NCBI GenBank assembly: GCA_964645715.1
Contig: CAZYAO010000019.1
Location: 5,138-69,137 of the forward strand
Length of the DNA: 64,000 bases
From: JAUMBM01 sp964645715
Lineage (GTDB): Bacteria; Bacteroidota; Bacteroidia; Chitinophagales; Saprospiraceae
Direction: 5' to 3'
Shown: piece after piece, positions 52,212 to 61,607 of the stretch
How the letters are laid out: every line of letters starts with the position of its first letter
Numbering within the stretch: position 1 is the stretch's first letter
Notes under the pieces: model-generated
What the model was told of the DNA's origin: nothing
What the model saw: only the letters and a program-made list of their open reading frames with translations
Databases searched by the model: none
Made by a program: the position numbers and the translations under genes

Positions 52212-53918
52212 ATGATACCTGTACGACGGCAGTCTGTCTGGTATGTGATACTGGCTGCTGTGTGCTTTGTCGTTAGACCAGCGCAAACACAGGACACAAC
52301 ATTGGTAGATGTACAGATCTTTCCCGGCAACATTATATCCATGACGCACGATAATAAGGGAATGATCTGGTTCAACAGCTGGGATGGAATTTATCAATTT
52401 GATGGGAAAACCATCAGCTGGTATGCTAAATCAGATGATCGTTCAGCCATCGTTTATCATGACAATCAGATAAATACCCTCAATAAACTGCCAAAGGTCA
52501 AAGGACACTATGAGCAGCTGATTCAATCACAGTTTGTTGTCAACAGATGTTGGCTAAAATTTTTGCCGGTTAAACAACAAAATGTTTTCACTGCTCCTGA
52601 TAAATACGGTAATTTGTGGGTTACCAATGGGCGTAATCTGTATGCGTTCGAGATACAGCGATATTTTTCCTGGAGTCTCAGTGGCAATTCAGTGCGGGGG
52701 ATTCTACCCATTGATGGTGATCTTATCGTAAGCACTTACTCCGGTATCTATCGCAACGGCACGCTCGTATCTCCTGAGCATACTAGTTCACAGGGTGAAA
52801 TCCTATCCTATGGTCCGGGAGAGATCGTTTTTCCGTCCAGCAATAGCATCAACCTATACCGGCTTACGGAACAAAAAATTACCTCCATTGATTTTGAACA
52901 CACTGAAGACCAAACTGAAATTTCAAGTATTGCGCAGCATAACCAGCTAATTTGGGCAGGTACTGGTCGAGGGTTGTATGTTTGCATCAACAATAAACTC
53001 GTTCACAGTGGTTTTCGCAAGCCCGTTGAATATATCTACCCCCATCAGTCAAGTCTGATAATCGCTACTACAGCGGGCATCTATCAAAAATGGGGGAAGA
53101 ACGATTTTAAGCGCATAGAGGCTTTCCCTGAGCTTACATACAATGCTATTTCCTATATCGATGGACAATGGTATGCGACGTCCAGGCAGGGAATCTGGCA
53201 GTGGGATGGAAAAAGTACCCAGGCCCAGCATCTGTTTGCCAGCCAGCCGCTAGGACACATGGACACCTACCATGTCTTGCGCGACCGTAAAGGCTACCTA
53301 TGGATTAGTACAACCTCAGGGCTTTTCCGTGCAAAACCTAACAGTAATTACTACGACTCCTTTTTGACGAATACGGAATTTAACAAGAGATCCTTTGCAG
53401 CTCATGGTGATTCGCTCTACTTCGGATCTGTTCATGGCCTTATTGCGTTTAATCCCGATAATTTTCCCCACATACCCATCAACAAAAAACCAGTTCTGTC
53501 TAATCTTTGGATAGGCCTACTCCTAGGCGTTATTCTATTTTTATCCATCCTGATTATCATCCTGTTCAGAAGATACAGGAAAGCAGCCAGTATATTGGAA
53601 GCACAACAAAATGAGAGTATTGCGCATCCTGATCCTTTCATTTCCAGGCTGGAACAATATATCGAAGATAATCTGACTACAGTGAGTGTTGATTCCCTGA
53701 GCGAGTTTACAGGACTCTCCACAAGGGGGCTGTACCGAGTACTGGAAGCCTCCTACGGACTTAAGCCGGGAGATATCATAAGAAATATGAAACTAAAGAA
53801 GATTAAATCCTTGCTGGAAGAGAATCCGGCAATTGACAAAGAAACCTTGTCCAATAAAGTGGGTTATTCAGAATATCATCTCGCCCGTATCCTTGAAAAG
53901 GAGGCTAAGGCTAAGTAA
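52212..53918 (+). CDS. Membrane-bound propeller sensor with AraC-type DNA-binding domain
   Basis: From ATG 52212 the product has about 568 residues: a signal peptide or anchor (VWYVILAAVCFVVRPAQTQ), periplasmic two-component-regulator propeller repeats (GMIWFNSWDGIYQFDG, GNLWVTNGRNLYAFE, GYLWISTTSGLFRA), one transmembrane segment (LWIGLLLGVILFLSILIIIL), and a C-terminal AraC-type helix-turn-helix (VDSLSEFTGLSTRGLYRVLE, DKETLSNKVGYSEYHLARIL). No histidine kinase lies between them, so it is a one-component relative of hybrid two-component systems. ATG 52149 is the alternative start. Targets are unknown; autoregulation through the direct repeat is plausible. Confidence 0.85.
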   Translation: MIPVRRQSVWYVILAAVCFVVRPAQTQDTTLVDVQIFPGNIISMTHDNKGMIWFNSWDGIYQFDGKTISWYAKSDDRSAIVYHDNQINTLNKLPKVKGHYEQLIQSQFVVNRCWLKFLPVKQQNVFTAPDKYGNLWVTNGRNLYAFEIQRYFSWSLSGNSVRGILPIDGDLIVSTYSGIYRNGTLVSPEHTSSQGEILSYGPGEIVFPSSNSINLYRLTEQKITSIDFEHTEDQTEISSIAQHNQLIWAGTGRGLYVCINNKLVHSGFRKPVEYIYPHQSSLIIATTAGIYQKWGKNDFKRIEAFPELTYNAISYIDGQWYATSRQGIWQWDGKSTQAQHLFASQPLGHMDTYHVLRDRKGYLWISTTSGLFRAKPNSNYYDSFLTNTEFNKRSFAAHGDSLYFGSVHGLIAFNPDNFPHIPINKKPVLSNLWIGLLLGVILFLSILIIILFRRYRKAASILEAQQNESIAHPDPFISRLEQYIEDNLTTVSVDSLSEFTGLSTRGLYRVLEASYGLKPGDIIRNMKLKKIKSLLEENPAIDKETLSNKVGYSEYHLARILEKEAKAK

Positions 53919-53935
53919 TTCGCTACAATAGGGAG

Positions 53936-54520
53936 TTATTTTGTCAGCAATTCGGCCTCCTTCAGCTGGTATTGCATGTGTTCGGGATCCTGATCATTCA
54001 GATGCAACCGCCCCCGCACACGAATGCGCTCATCCATTGGCAGGCGTTCGGCACGTTCACGCCGCCAAACAACCTCTGCAACCGATTCCGGTCCCGCATT
54101 GCCACAAAAAAAACACTGCGTATAAGGAAAAGCCGATAAAATCAAAATCGTATCCATTCCCGTCTCTTCTAGCGGCAATGCATAACCACCAAGCTCCACC
54201 AGACAACCATCCAGTAACCGCAACGAATCACTAAACAACGGATACAACAAAACCCCCATATCCGCCTCCGGCACCACCCGCTCTTCATAGTCTACCAAAG
54301 CCAACTGCGACCAGCTCAGTTTGTAGCAGCAACTATCGTAGTAAACACCAAACACGCCCCCCGGCCGCCTAACCACCACCGATGTATCCTGCTTTTTATC
54401 CCCCTCCTCTTCAACTGCCGCCCCAGTCGTAGAGCCCGATCCGCCACAACCAGCCCCGCACAACGACGCTACTAGCCACAACAGAAAGTACCTGCCATAC
54501 ATACCTGCCTTACTGCCCAT
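53936..54520 (-). CDS. Hypothetical envelope protein, DUF3299-like
   Basis: The 194-residue product begins with a hydrophobic segment (YFLLWLVASLCGAGCGG) with a Cys that may be a lipid site, although the lipobox is weak. Later it reads CLVELGGYALPLEE, ILSAFPYTQCFFCGNAGPES and ERIRVRGRLHLND, which resemble DUF3299-type proteins (GY.PLE and F..C patterns). Its function is unknown. An alternative start is 54502. The gene is convergent with the AraC-type regulator gene, stops 17 bp apart. Confidence 0.6.
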   Translation of the reverse strand: MGSKAGMYGRYFLLWLVASLCGAGCGGSGSTTGAAVEEEGDKKQDTSVVVRRPGGVFGVYYDSCCYKLSWSQLALVDYEERVVPEADMGVLLYPLFSDSLRLLDGCLVELGGYALPLEETGMDTILILSAFPYTQCFFCGNAGPESVAEVVWRRERAERLPMDERIRVRGRLHLNDQDPEHMQYQLKEAELLTK

Positions 54521-54626
54521 CCTTGCTGATAATTATTGCCTATCTCCCCTGTCAGCGAAACAAATACAACCACAATGGTCACTATCTATCTCGCCAACAG
54601 GGGAGCTATCTCCTTAACCCGATCAA

Positions 54627-56024
54627 CTACACCCCCAATGCCGCCCGCGTAGCGTCCAGCACCGCCCGGGCTCCCGCAGCATCCGGTGCCTGCGCATACA
54701 CCCGAAGGACAGGCTCCGTACCCGAAGGACGAATCATCACCCACAGACCATCGCCAAGAATAAATTTGTATCCGTCTATGTCCTGCATCTCTAGCACACG
54801 GTAAGGACCAAAGGCATCGTATGCACCCTGCCGACAGTTGGCAATCACCGCCTGCTTCTGCGCTTCACTAATATGCAAATCATCACGGTCTGAACTGAAC
54901 GACCCCACCAATTCGTAAACCTCTGCAATCAATGCCTGCAAAGATTTTCCGGTCTTAGCCATAAACTCAAGAATCATCAGGCCTATCCACACACCATCCC
55001 GCTCAGGAATATGCCCCTTGACCGCAAGCCCCCCCGATTCCTCACCACCTACCAGCACATCTTCTTGCGCCATAATCTCCGCAATATACTTGAAGCCTAT
55101 CTTGGTCACTTCATACGGCAACCCAAACAAACCAGCCAGCTTCGTCATCTTCTCTGTAACGCTGAAGGTAACGACAACTTTGCCCGAACGCCCCAGATAT
55201 TTGTATTGATACAGCAATAAAAGCAGTAAAATATGGTGGCTGTCCACAAAATTCCCGTCACTGTCATACATGCCAATACGATCAGCATCCCCATCATTCG
55301 CTAAACCCAGATCAATATCCGGGTTGTTGCGAATCAGCTCCGACAATTCCAGCAGATTACGATGTATCGGCTCTGGTGCCTGCCCGTGAAATCCAGGATT
55401 TTCATCAGAATGCAAATGTATCGCCTCTGGAAAAATTGAGCGCATAACCCGCTGACCGGCTCCGTACATAGCATCAAAGGCTATCCGCAAACCGGAATTG
55501 CGAATCAACCCCAAATCAAAGTTAGCCGCCACGTGATCAAGGTAAATCCGCTCAAGGTCAGTATACTCCAGCAGTCCTTCTGCCTGCATGGACGCCAGAC
55601 TGGGTAAACTACCAGGTACCTCCACCGGTATCAGCGCCTCTACTTCCGATACCTCAGCAGGAATCATAGGCCCACCCAACTTTGACTTTAGCTTGAATCC
55701 GTTGTAGGAAGGCGGATTATGGCTGGCCGTGATGACAACCCCCAAATCTGCTCCGTGCTTGGTCACCCCCAGCGAAACCGCCGGCGTAGACACAAAATGA
55801 GGGGCCAAAAATACCTTGATGCCGTGAGCTGCCAACACCCGCGCTGTCGTTTCTGCAAACATCTTACCGCCAAAACGACAATCATGGCCAATGACAACCT
55901 TACTGCCCCCCTGCTGCTTCAACCAGCGTGCCGTACCTTCCGCCACTCGTTTTACGTTATCGACGGTATAATCATCGGCGATAATCGCTCGCCAGCCATC
56001 CGTTCCAAATTTAATTGCTGTCAT
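54627..56024 (-). CDS. Phosphoglucomutase/phosphomannomutase-family protein
   Basis: The 465-residue product belongs to the alpha-D-phosphohexomutase superfamily: KFGTDGWRAII at the N-terminus, the phosphoserine loop VVITASHNPPSYNGFKLKS (Ser101), the metal loop LANDGDADRIGM, the sugar-binding GGEESGGLAVKGHIPERD and the phosphate-binding MIRPSGTEPVLRVYAQA. It interconverts the 1- and 6-phosphates of glucose or mannose; the substrate is not decided here. The GGEESGG form is common in phosphoglucomutases. It lies downstream of the WD40 gene, which ends about 50 bp upstream. Confidence 0.93.
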   Translation of the reverse strand: MTAIKFGTDGWRAIIADDYTVDNVKRVAEGTARWLKQQGGSKVVIGHDCRFGGKMFAETTARVLAAHGIKVFLAPHFVSTPAVSLGVTKHGADLGVVITASHNPPSYNGFKLKSKLGGPMIPAEVSEVEALIPVEVPGSLPSLASMQAEGLLEYTDLERIYLDHVAANFDLGLIRNSGLRIAFDAMYGAGQRVMRSIFPEAIHLHSDENPGFHGQAPEPIHRNLLELSELIRNNPDIDLGLANDGDADRIGMYDSDGNFVDSHHILLLLLLYQYKYLGRSGKVVVTFSVTEKMTKLAGLFGLPYEVTKIGFKYIAEIMAQEDVLVGGEESGGLAVKGHIPERDGVWIGLMILEFMAKTGKSLQALIAEVYELVGSFSSDRDDLHISEAQKQAVIANCRQGAYDAFGPYRVLEMQDIDGYKFILGDGLWVMIRPSGTEPVLRVYAQAPDAAGARAVLDATRAALGV

Positions 56025-56073
56025 ATCAATTTACCTTTATAACGGTTATTCAAAACAATTGATACCTGCATCC

Positions 56074-58062
56074 TCAGTTGCGGCTGTTCACCGGCAAAAT
56101 TGTCCAGCTACTCTGTGATTCACCACTGCTGTTAACCACCCGGAACGTCTGCCCGTCAAGTGCAATGGCCAGCTGCCGGCTGTCGGGCGACCAGGCCAAT
56201 GCATGCACAAAATTTTCGCCCGCAGGTCGAAAACTAGCCGTCTGCCTGCCTGTTTCTGCATCCCAGATGACCACCTGCCCATTATTGTCACCCGTCGCAA
56301 TGCGATTGCCCGTGGTTGCCCAAGAGGCTGCCATCACCCAGTTGCTGTGTCCATTGGTCAATCGACGCAAGGGCTTGCCGGTTACTGCATCCCATATAAC
56401 CCCCCTAAGATCATCACTGACAGACAGTAGTTTGGAACCGTCAGGCGAAAAAACTACATCTCGCACATAGTCCGTATGATCACTCAGTGTATTTTCCAGC
56501 TTTCCTGTCTGTGCACTAAAAATCAACACCTTACCGTCATCCGATGCAGTCGCGATTCGCTTGCCGTTGGCCGACCAACTCACTCCTCGTACCCAGTCGG
56601 TATGTCCCGACAACCGAAAACGCAGACCCTCGGATGCCACATTCCAAACCCATGTCTGATGGTCATCCGTGGCCGCCGCCAGATACTGCCCGTCAGGTGA
56701 CCAAGCGAGGTCACGCACATAATCAGCCTGTTCCATACTGGCCTCCAGTCTGCCGCTGCTCACATTCCACACGCGCGTAGCATTCTCACTGCCTGCCGCC
56801 AGCTTGCTTCCGTCGGGCGACCAGGCTACCGAAAACAAACTGCTTTCTCCTGCCTGCGAGACGATCCAGCGCACCTGGCTTTGCCCAGGCGTAAATATCC
56901 CCAGCCGGCCATCGCCCAAACTAACCGCCAACTGCCGGCCATTGGGCGACCAAGCCACCGCCAACTGCGAAACAGTCACTTCTTCCTCGGCTCCCCCTCC
57001 GGCAGATTCTACTCCCTCAACTTTTTCTTCTATATCCGGTACAGACCATGTATTGAGCACACTGCCCGTTAACGACCAAGTATACACCGCCGCTGAACTC
57101 AGCGCTGCCGATAACCGCTGCTGATCAGGCGAAAATACAAGCCCCGCAATCGATTCTCCACCCGCCTGAAAACTCGCCTGCCGAACCCCTGTCAACGGAT
57201 TCCATACGGACACCTTGCCCTGTGTGTCTCCCATAGCAACACGCGTGCCGTCGGCAGACCAGTCAACGGCCATAATCCAGTTGGTATGCGTACCCGTGAG
57301 CCTGCGCATTTCCACACCATTCAGCGCGTTCCAGACAATCGCCTGCATATCATCACTCACGGTAATTATATACTTTCCGTCCGGCGACCAGGCCACATCC
57401 CGCACATAATCTGTATGGGCTGATAGCACAAGCGCACGCGTTCCAGATAATGCATTAAAAACCATTGCTTTACCATCATCCGAACCCGACACCACCTGCT
57501 GCCCGTTGGGCGACCACGCTACTGCCCGTACCCAATCCGTGTGCCCCGACAATTTTGTTCGAACTGCCTGCCGACTGACTTCCCATATCCATACCAGCTT
57601 ATCATCAGATCCTGCTGCCACAAAGCGCCCGTCTGGTGACCATACTACCTCCCGCACATAATCGTCGTGCGGCAGCGTATTGATTACACCACCACTGGCC
57701 ACATCCCATATCTGCACAGATTCCTGTCCGCCAACTGCCAGTTCACGACCATTGGGTGACCAGTCAACACTAAACAGCGCCATGCCCGATGGCTGCTCCT
57801 CAATGAGCCATTGCGGCTGGGTTCGCCCAAGCGTGAAAATTGCTAGCCGACCATCCGCAAATGTTACCGCCAGCTGTCGGCCGTCAGGTGACCAGCTGCT
57901 ACTGGTCTGGCTGGAGGCTGGCATGGCTTTTCCATCCAGCCCTCCGCCCACATAGGCCAACAAGTCAAAGGCGGTTGCCAACAGTACTGACATCAACACT
58001 ACAGCTCTTGCCGCACTCATAAACGATTTTTTTTGCTCAATCATAGGAAAAAGCTTGTACAT
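56074..58062 (-). CDS. Secreted protein with two tandem WD40 propellers
   Basis: The 662-residue product has a hydrophobic N-terminus (AARAVVLMSVLLATAFDLLAY). Two propellers follow, residues of about 50-340 and 370-650, joined by an acidic Gly linker (EEKVEGVESAGGG). Both contain seven WSPDGR/WSPNGR-type blades in the same order, including LSGHTDWVRAVAWSPNG in the first and LSGHTDWVRGVSWSANG in the second, so the gene arose by internal duplication. WD40 domains bind proteins or peptides; no enzymatic motif is seen. It is probably exported. The phosphohexomutase gene follows in the same direction. Confidence 0.85.
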   Translation of the reverse strand: MYKLFPMIEQKKSFMSAARAVVLMSVLLATAFDLLAYVGGGLDGKAMPASSQTSSSWSPDGRQLAVTFADGRLAIFTLGRTQPQWLIEEQPSGMALFSVDWSPNGRELAVGGQESVQIWDVASGGVINTLPHDDYVREVVWSPDGRFVAAGSDDKLVWIWEVSRQAVRTKLSGHTDWVRAVAWSPNGQQVVSGSDDGKAMVFNALSGTRALVLSAHTDYVRDVAWSPDGKYIITVSDDMQAIVWNALNGVEMRRLTGTHTNWIMAVDWSADGTRVAMGDTQGKVSVWNPLTGVRQASFQAGGESIAGLVFSPDQQRLSAALSSAAVYTWSLTGSVLNTWSVPDIEEKVEGVESAGGGAEEEVTVSQLAVAWSPNGRQLAVSLGDGRLGIFTPGQSQVRWIVSQAGESSLFSVAWSPDGSKLAAGSENATRVWNVSSGRLEASMEQADYVRDLAWSPDGQYLAAATDDHQTWVWNVASEGLRFRLSGHTDWVRGVSWSANGKRIATASDDGKVLIFSAQTGKLENTLSDHTDYVRDVVFSPDGSKLLSVSDDLRGVIWDAVTGKPLRRLTNGHSNWVMAASWATTGNRIATGDNNGQVVIWDAETGRQTASFRPAGENFVHALAWSPDSRQLAIALDGQTFRVVNSSGESQSSWTILPVNSRN

Positions 58063-58212
58063 ACGTGAAACATAATGATTCCCAGTAAGCTACTTGTACA
58101 AAAAAAATGCACCCCACTACCAGGATGATCATGCAATGTAAGAGAATTTTTCCGAAAACTTTTCTCCTGCTAATATACTGGCAAACAGCTATTATAGCTA
58201 TACCTCATCAGA

Positions 58213-60105
58213 TCAATAAGCTCGCTCGTTTTTGCCCTCCATAAAATACATGAAAGCACGGTTGGCCACTCGACTCCCCCCAGGTGTTGGATACTGACCT
58301 GAGAAATACCAATCCCCGCTATTGCCTGGGCAAGATTCCCTGAGATCTTCAATCGTCTGATAAATCACGGCTATCTTAGGCTTGATATTAGGCGGAGTGA
58401 TAATCTGCGCTACCTTGTCCGAAATCTCCTCATACGAAAACTGCTCGTACAACGGAATAACCTCATTGACCACCTTGTCCAGTGGCAGCTTCATCGAAGC
58501 CTTGCAGCGCTCGTATGTATCGTGCAATAGCTGCTCTCTTCCATGTTCTTTCAGTAGTGCCACCAGCGCTTTAAAGGCCACAAACTCTCCCATTTTTGAC
58601 ATGTCGATACCGTAACAGTCAGGGTACCGAATCTGGGGTGCTGAACTCACAATAATAATCTTTTTGGGCCGCAACCGTGATACAATCTGAATCAGGCTGT
58701 CGCGCAAAGTAGTGCCTCTGACAATTGAATCGTCCAGCAACACCAGCGTATCTTTCTCATTTTCAACAATTCCATACGTAACATCGTATACATGTGAGAC
58801 CATGGAGCCACGTGCTACGGTGTCTGCTATGAACGTTCGCTGTTTTTCATCCTTCACCACTACCCGCTCGGCCCGGGGACGCATGGTCAGAATTTTTTCC
58901 AGCTTACCCGCACGGGCATCACTTCCCATGCGCGCAATTTTTTCTGCTTTGATTCCATTGAGCGCCGATTCCAACCCCTCCAATAACCCTATGAAGGCGG
59001 TCTCAGCAGTGTTGGGGACAAAAGAAAAAACCGTATGCTTGAAGTCTTCATCGATTGCCTGCAGAATGGGCTTCGTCAGTCGACGACCCAGTTCCTTGCG
59101 CTCCAGATAAATATCGCGATCATTCCCTCGACTGAAGTAAATACGCTCGAACGAACAGGAGGCCCGGGGACGCGGATCTGCAAAGGGCTTCACACTGGTA
59201 TCACCATTGGCTTTAATGATGAGTGCCTCCCCCGGCGGCAGTTCATGGACCTTGCTGATGTGTACTTCCAGCGTCGTCTGTATGGCTGGCCGCTCACTAG
59301 CTGCTACAACAATCTCCTCATCTTCATAATAATATGCAGGCCGAATGCCATTAGGGTCCCGTATAATGAACGCATCGCCATGCCCCAGCAACCCCGTCAT
59401 AACGTACCCTCCGTCAAATTTGCGGCAGGCGCGGCGCAGCAGCCGCTGCAAATCAAGATTTTTGGCGATCAACCGACCGATTTCCCGGTTGTCGTAGCCA
59501 TCGGGTTTAAACCAAGTGAAAAGACGTTGTACTTCATCATCCAGAAAGTGGCCAATCTTTTCCAGCACTGTGACCGTGTCCGATTTTTCTTTGGGGTACT
59601 GCCCCAGCTCAATCAGCTCGGTGAAAAGCTCGTCAACATTGGTCAGGTTGAAATTTCCGGCCAAAATGAGATTGCGCGTTATCCAGTTGTTTTGGCGCAA
59701 AAAGGGGTGACAGGTTTCTATAGTATTGGCACTGTGGGTGCCGTAGCGCAAATGTCCCAGCAGCAGCTCGCCCATGTAGGGCTTATTCGCTTTCAGCCAT
59801 TCTGCATCTTGTAGCCGCTCAGCTTTGAGGTCCTTGAAATGCCTAAATATCTGCTCAAAGAGATCATCAAGGTAGTTGGGGGCAATGCTGCGCTTGCGGC
59901 TGATGTATTTTTCACCGGGCTGAACGTCTAGTTTCACAACTGCCATACCAGCTCCGTCCTGCCCCCGATTGCGCTGCTTCTGCATCAGCAACCGCAGCTT
60001 ATTTAGTCCGTAAAAAGCGGTGCCATACTTTTCCTGGTAATAACTCATCGGCTGACGCAGCCTCACCAGGGCGACGCCACACTCATGCTTTATTAATTCA
60101 CTCAT
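58213..60105 (-). CDS. purF: Amidophosphoribosyltransferase-like protein
   Basis: The 630-residue product has an N-terminal glutamine amidotransferase domain with likely catalytic Cys9 (HECGVALVRL), RNRGQDGAGMAV and LLGHLRYGTHS, and a C-terminal phosphoribosyltransferase domain with the PRPP loop VLLDDSIVRGTTLRDSL. It also has GVALVAYE-like spacing with a conserved MRPRAERVV region. PurF makes phosphoribosylamine from PRPP and glutamine, the first step of purine synthesis. This long, Bacteroidota-type form differs in length from E. coli PurF. A TATCTTTG promoter lies about 23 bp upstream. Confidence 0.88.
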   Translation of the reverse strand: MSELIKHECGVALVRLRQPMSYYQEKYGTAFYGLNKLRLLMQKQRNRGQDGAGMAVVKLDVQPGEKYISRKRSIAPNYLDDLFEQIFRHFKDLKAERLQDAEWLKANKPYMGELLLGHLRYGTHSANTIETCHPFLRQNNWITRNLILAGNFNLTNVDELFTELIELGQYPKEKSDTVTVLEKIGHFLDDEVQRLFTWFKPDGYDNREIGRLIAKNLDLQRLLRRACRKFDGGYVMTGLLGHGDAFIIRDPNGIRPAYYYEDEEIVVAASERPAIQTTLEVHISKVHELPPGEALIIKANGDTSVKPFADPRPRASCSFERIYFSRGNDRDIYLERKELGRRLTKPILQAIDEDFKHTVFSFVPNTAETAFIGLLEGLESALNGIKAEKIARMGSDARAGKLEKILTMRPRAERVVVKDEKQRTFIADTVARGSMVSHVYDVTYGIVENEKDTLVLLDDSIVRGTTLRDSLIQIVSRLRPKKIIIVSSAPQIRYPDCYGIDMSKMGEFVAFKALVALLKEHGREQLLHDTYERCKASMKLPLDKVVNEVIPLYEQFSYEEISDKVAQIITPPNIKPKIAVIYQTIEDLRESCPGNSGDWYFSGQYPTPGGSRVANRAFMYFMEGKNERAY

Positions 60106-60127
60106 GCTGTATGCTGCTGTTAAGGCA

Positions 60128-60135
60128 CAAAGATA
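60128..60135 (-). promoter_or_regulatory. Promoter -7 element of the purF-like gene
   Basis: TATCTTTG on the minus strand, 23 bp before the ATG at 60105. It matches the Bacteroidota consensus. Confidence 0.6.
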
Positions 60136-60195
60136 GGGCTTTTTACTTTCTGCCCAGCCTGAGCAGCCGCATTAATGGCTTCCATACACAAGAAT

Positions 60196-60915
60196 TTAAC
60201 TTGTCAGTAGCTTGCCTAGTACATAGGCAGACAGCTGCAGCCCATATTGTGCGGGCATGTAAGAGATGGTACCGTAAAATGATTTTTTGTACCGGCTACC
60301 ATCGGTCAGCTGCAGGGCGTCGCGTACAATTTCCTGATCGGAAGATACGACCTCAAAATTAACCGACCGCTGCCGTCGACGCAGCGTCTTGCGTATCTGC
60401 TGCGCAAAAGGGCAGTTGCGTGCCTCTTCCAGACGCACCACCCGCACCCTGCCGGGGTCTGTTTTTCCGCCAGCCCCCATAGAACTAATGAAGCGTACCC
60501 CCTTATCCTGACATACCTGTATGAGCTCCAGCTTGGGTTGTATACTGTCAATACAGTCAAGCACCCAGTCAAAACCACTGTCAATCAGTGTGCCCATGTC
60601 GCCGGGTTCCAGAAAACGGGGCACTGTCTCCAGCTTCAGCTCGGGATTGATGTCCAGCAACCGATGCCCCATGATCGATGCCTTCAGCTCCCCCACAGTA
60701 GAATCAAGCGCAACCAGCTGCCTGTTTTTATTGGTAGCGTCCACGCGGTCTCCATCCACGATTACCATGGCTCCTATACCCGCCCGGGCCAAAAATTCGG
60801 CAGCAAAGCTACCAACTCCTCCAAGCCCCACCACCAATACCCTTGCATTCAGTAATTTACACAAATCCTCAGCCCCCGTCAACAATTCCATTCGCTCCAA
60901 CCAGGCAGGTATTTT
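60196..60915 (-). CDS. tcdA: tRNA threonylcarbamoyladenosine dehydratase-like E1 protein, 5' end in gap
   Basis: The product has the E1 fold: VLVVGLGGVGSFAAEFLARA, VIVDGDRVDATNKNRQL, and FDWVLDCIDSIQPKLEL, as in TcdA, which cyclises N6-threonylcarbamoyladenosine in tRNA. The frame continues upstream to the gap as KIPAWLERMELL, which matches the TcdA N-terminus (PAWLxRTELL), so the start lies inside the gap. A TTG at 60900 is too late. The gene overlaps no neighbour; purF-like lies 90 bp downstream. Confidence 0.85.
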   Translation of the reverse strand, partial: KIPAWLERMELLTGAEDLCKLLNARVLVVGLGGVGSFAAEFLARAGIGAMVIVDGDRVDATNKNRQLVALDSTVGELKASIMGHRLLDINPELKLETVPRFLEPGDMGTLIDSGFDWVLDCIDSIQPKLELIQVCQDKGVRFISSMGAGGKTDPGRVRVVRLEEARNCPFAQQIRKTLRRRQRSVNFEVVSSDQEIVRDALQLTDGSRYKKSFYGTISYMPAQYGLQLSAYVLGKLLTS

Positions 60916-61015
60916 NNNNNNNNNNNNNNNNNNNNNNNNNNNNNNNNNNNNNNNNNNNNNNNNNNNNNNNNNNNNNNNNNNNNNNNNNNNNNNNNNNNNN
61001 NNNNNNNNNNNNNNN
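60916..61015. other. Assembly gap, 100 N, between tcdA and tatD-like genes
   Basis: A placeholder. It hides the tcdA start and the tatD-like end. The true length is unknown. Confidence 0.95.
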
Positions 61016-61532
61016 TTGCCGGCCCCCGGGCCGCCAACAGAGCCGTGCCAAAAGAAAGATAGAAGCCCGCCTCCAGAAGCCGCTCTGCCAGCGGGAGCGA
61101 CTTGTTGAACCCATGAATAATCCAGGCAACCTTCGGCCGCTGCTGCCGATGCAGCAGCAAAATTTCTTCAAAGGCACGTACGCAGTGAATTAACAACGGC
61201 TTGCCAACATGGTCGGCAAGCGCCGCAACGGCAGCAAATGCCTTTAGCTGTACCTCCATTGACGGTCCTTGCAACCTGTCAAGTCCCGCCTCTCCAATGA
61301 GAACTACACGATCATCCGCAGCAGCAGTGGTTAACTCTGGCAACAACTCAGGCCAACGGTCTGTCAACGTCCAAGGGTGAAGTCCTACGGACAACCAGCC
61401 ACCTCTATTGGCATGCGCCGCCCAGGCTGCTGCATCAAAGCTGCAAACCACCCGGCTGTACTCTCCGGCCGCCGTACCTTGGTGACTATGAATATCTAGC
61501 AAAATCAATTCTTGGCTTGGATTAGCGTACAT
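61016..61532 (-). CDS. TatD-family hydrolase, 3' end in gap
   Basis: The visible part (about 172 residues) has the TatD metal-site motifs: DIHSHQG near the N-terminus, SVGLHPW, LIGEAGLDRL, PLLIHCVRAFEEIL and WIIHGFNKS. It is a metal-dependent hydrolase of the TatD DNase family, probably with deoxyribonuclease or other phosphodiesterase activity. The promoter TAGCTTTG at 61552-61559 supports the ATG at 61532 over the ATG at 61550. The C-terminus lies in the gap; tcdA follows in the same direction. Confidence 0.82.
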
Positions 61533-61551
61533 CAAAAAACCGTTTGGCAAA

Positions 61552-61559
61552 CAAAGCTA
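61552..61559 (-). promoter_or_regulatory. Promoter -7 element of the tatD-like gene
   Basis: TAGCTTTG on the minus strand matches TAnnTTTG. A CCTTTGG (about 61574-61580) upstream may be its -33 region, with somewhat short spacing. Confidence 0.5.
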
Positions 61560-61607
61560 TTGGAAAATTTGTTTCCAAAGGCATTTTAATAATAATACTG
61601 CTGCGCT

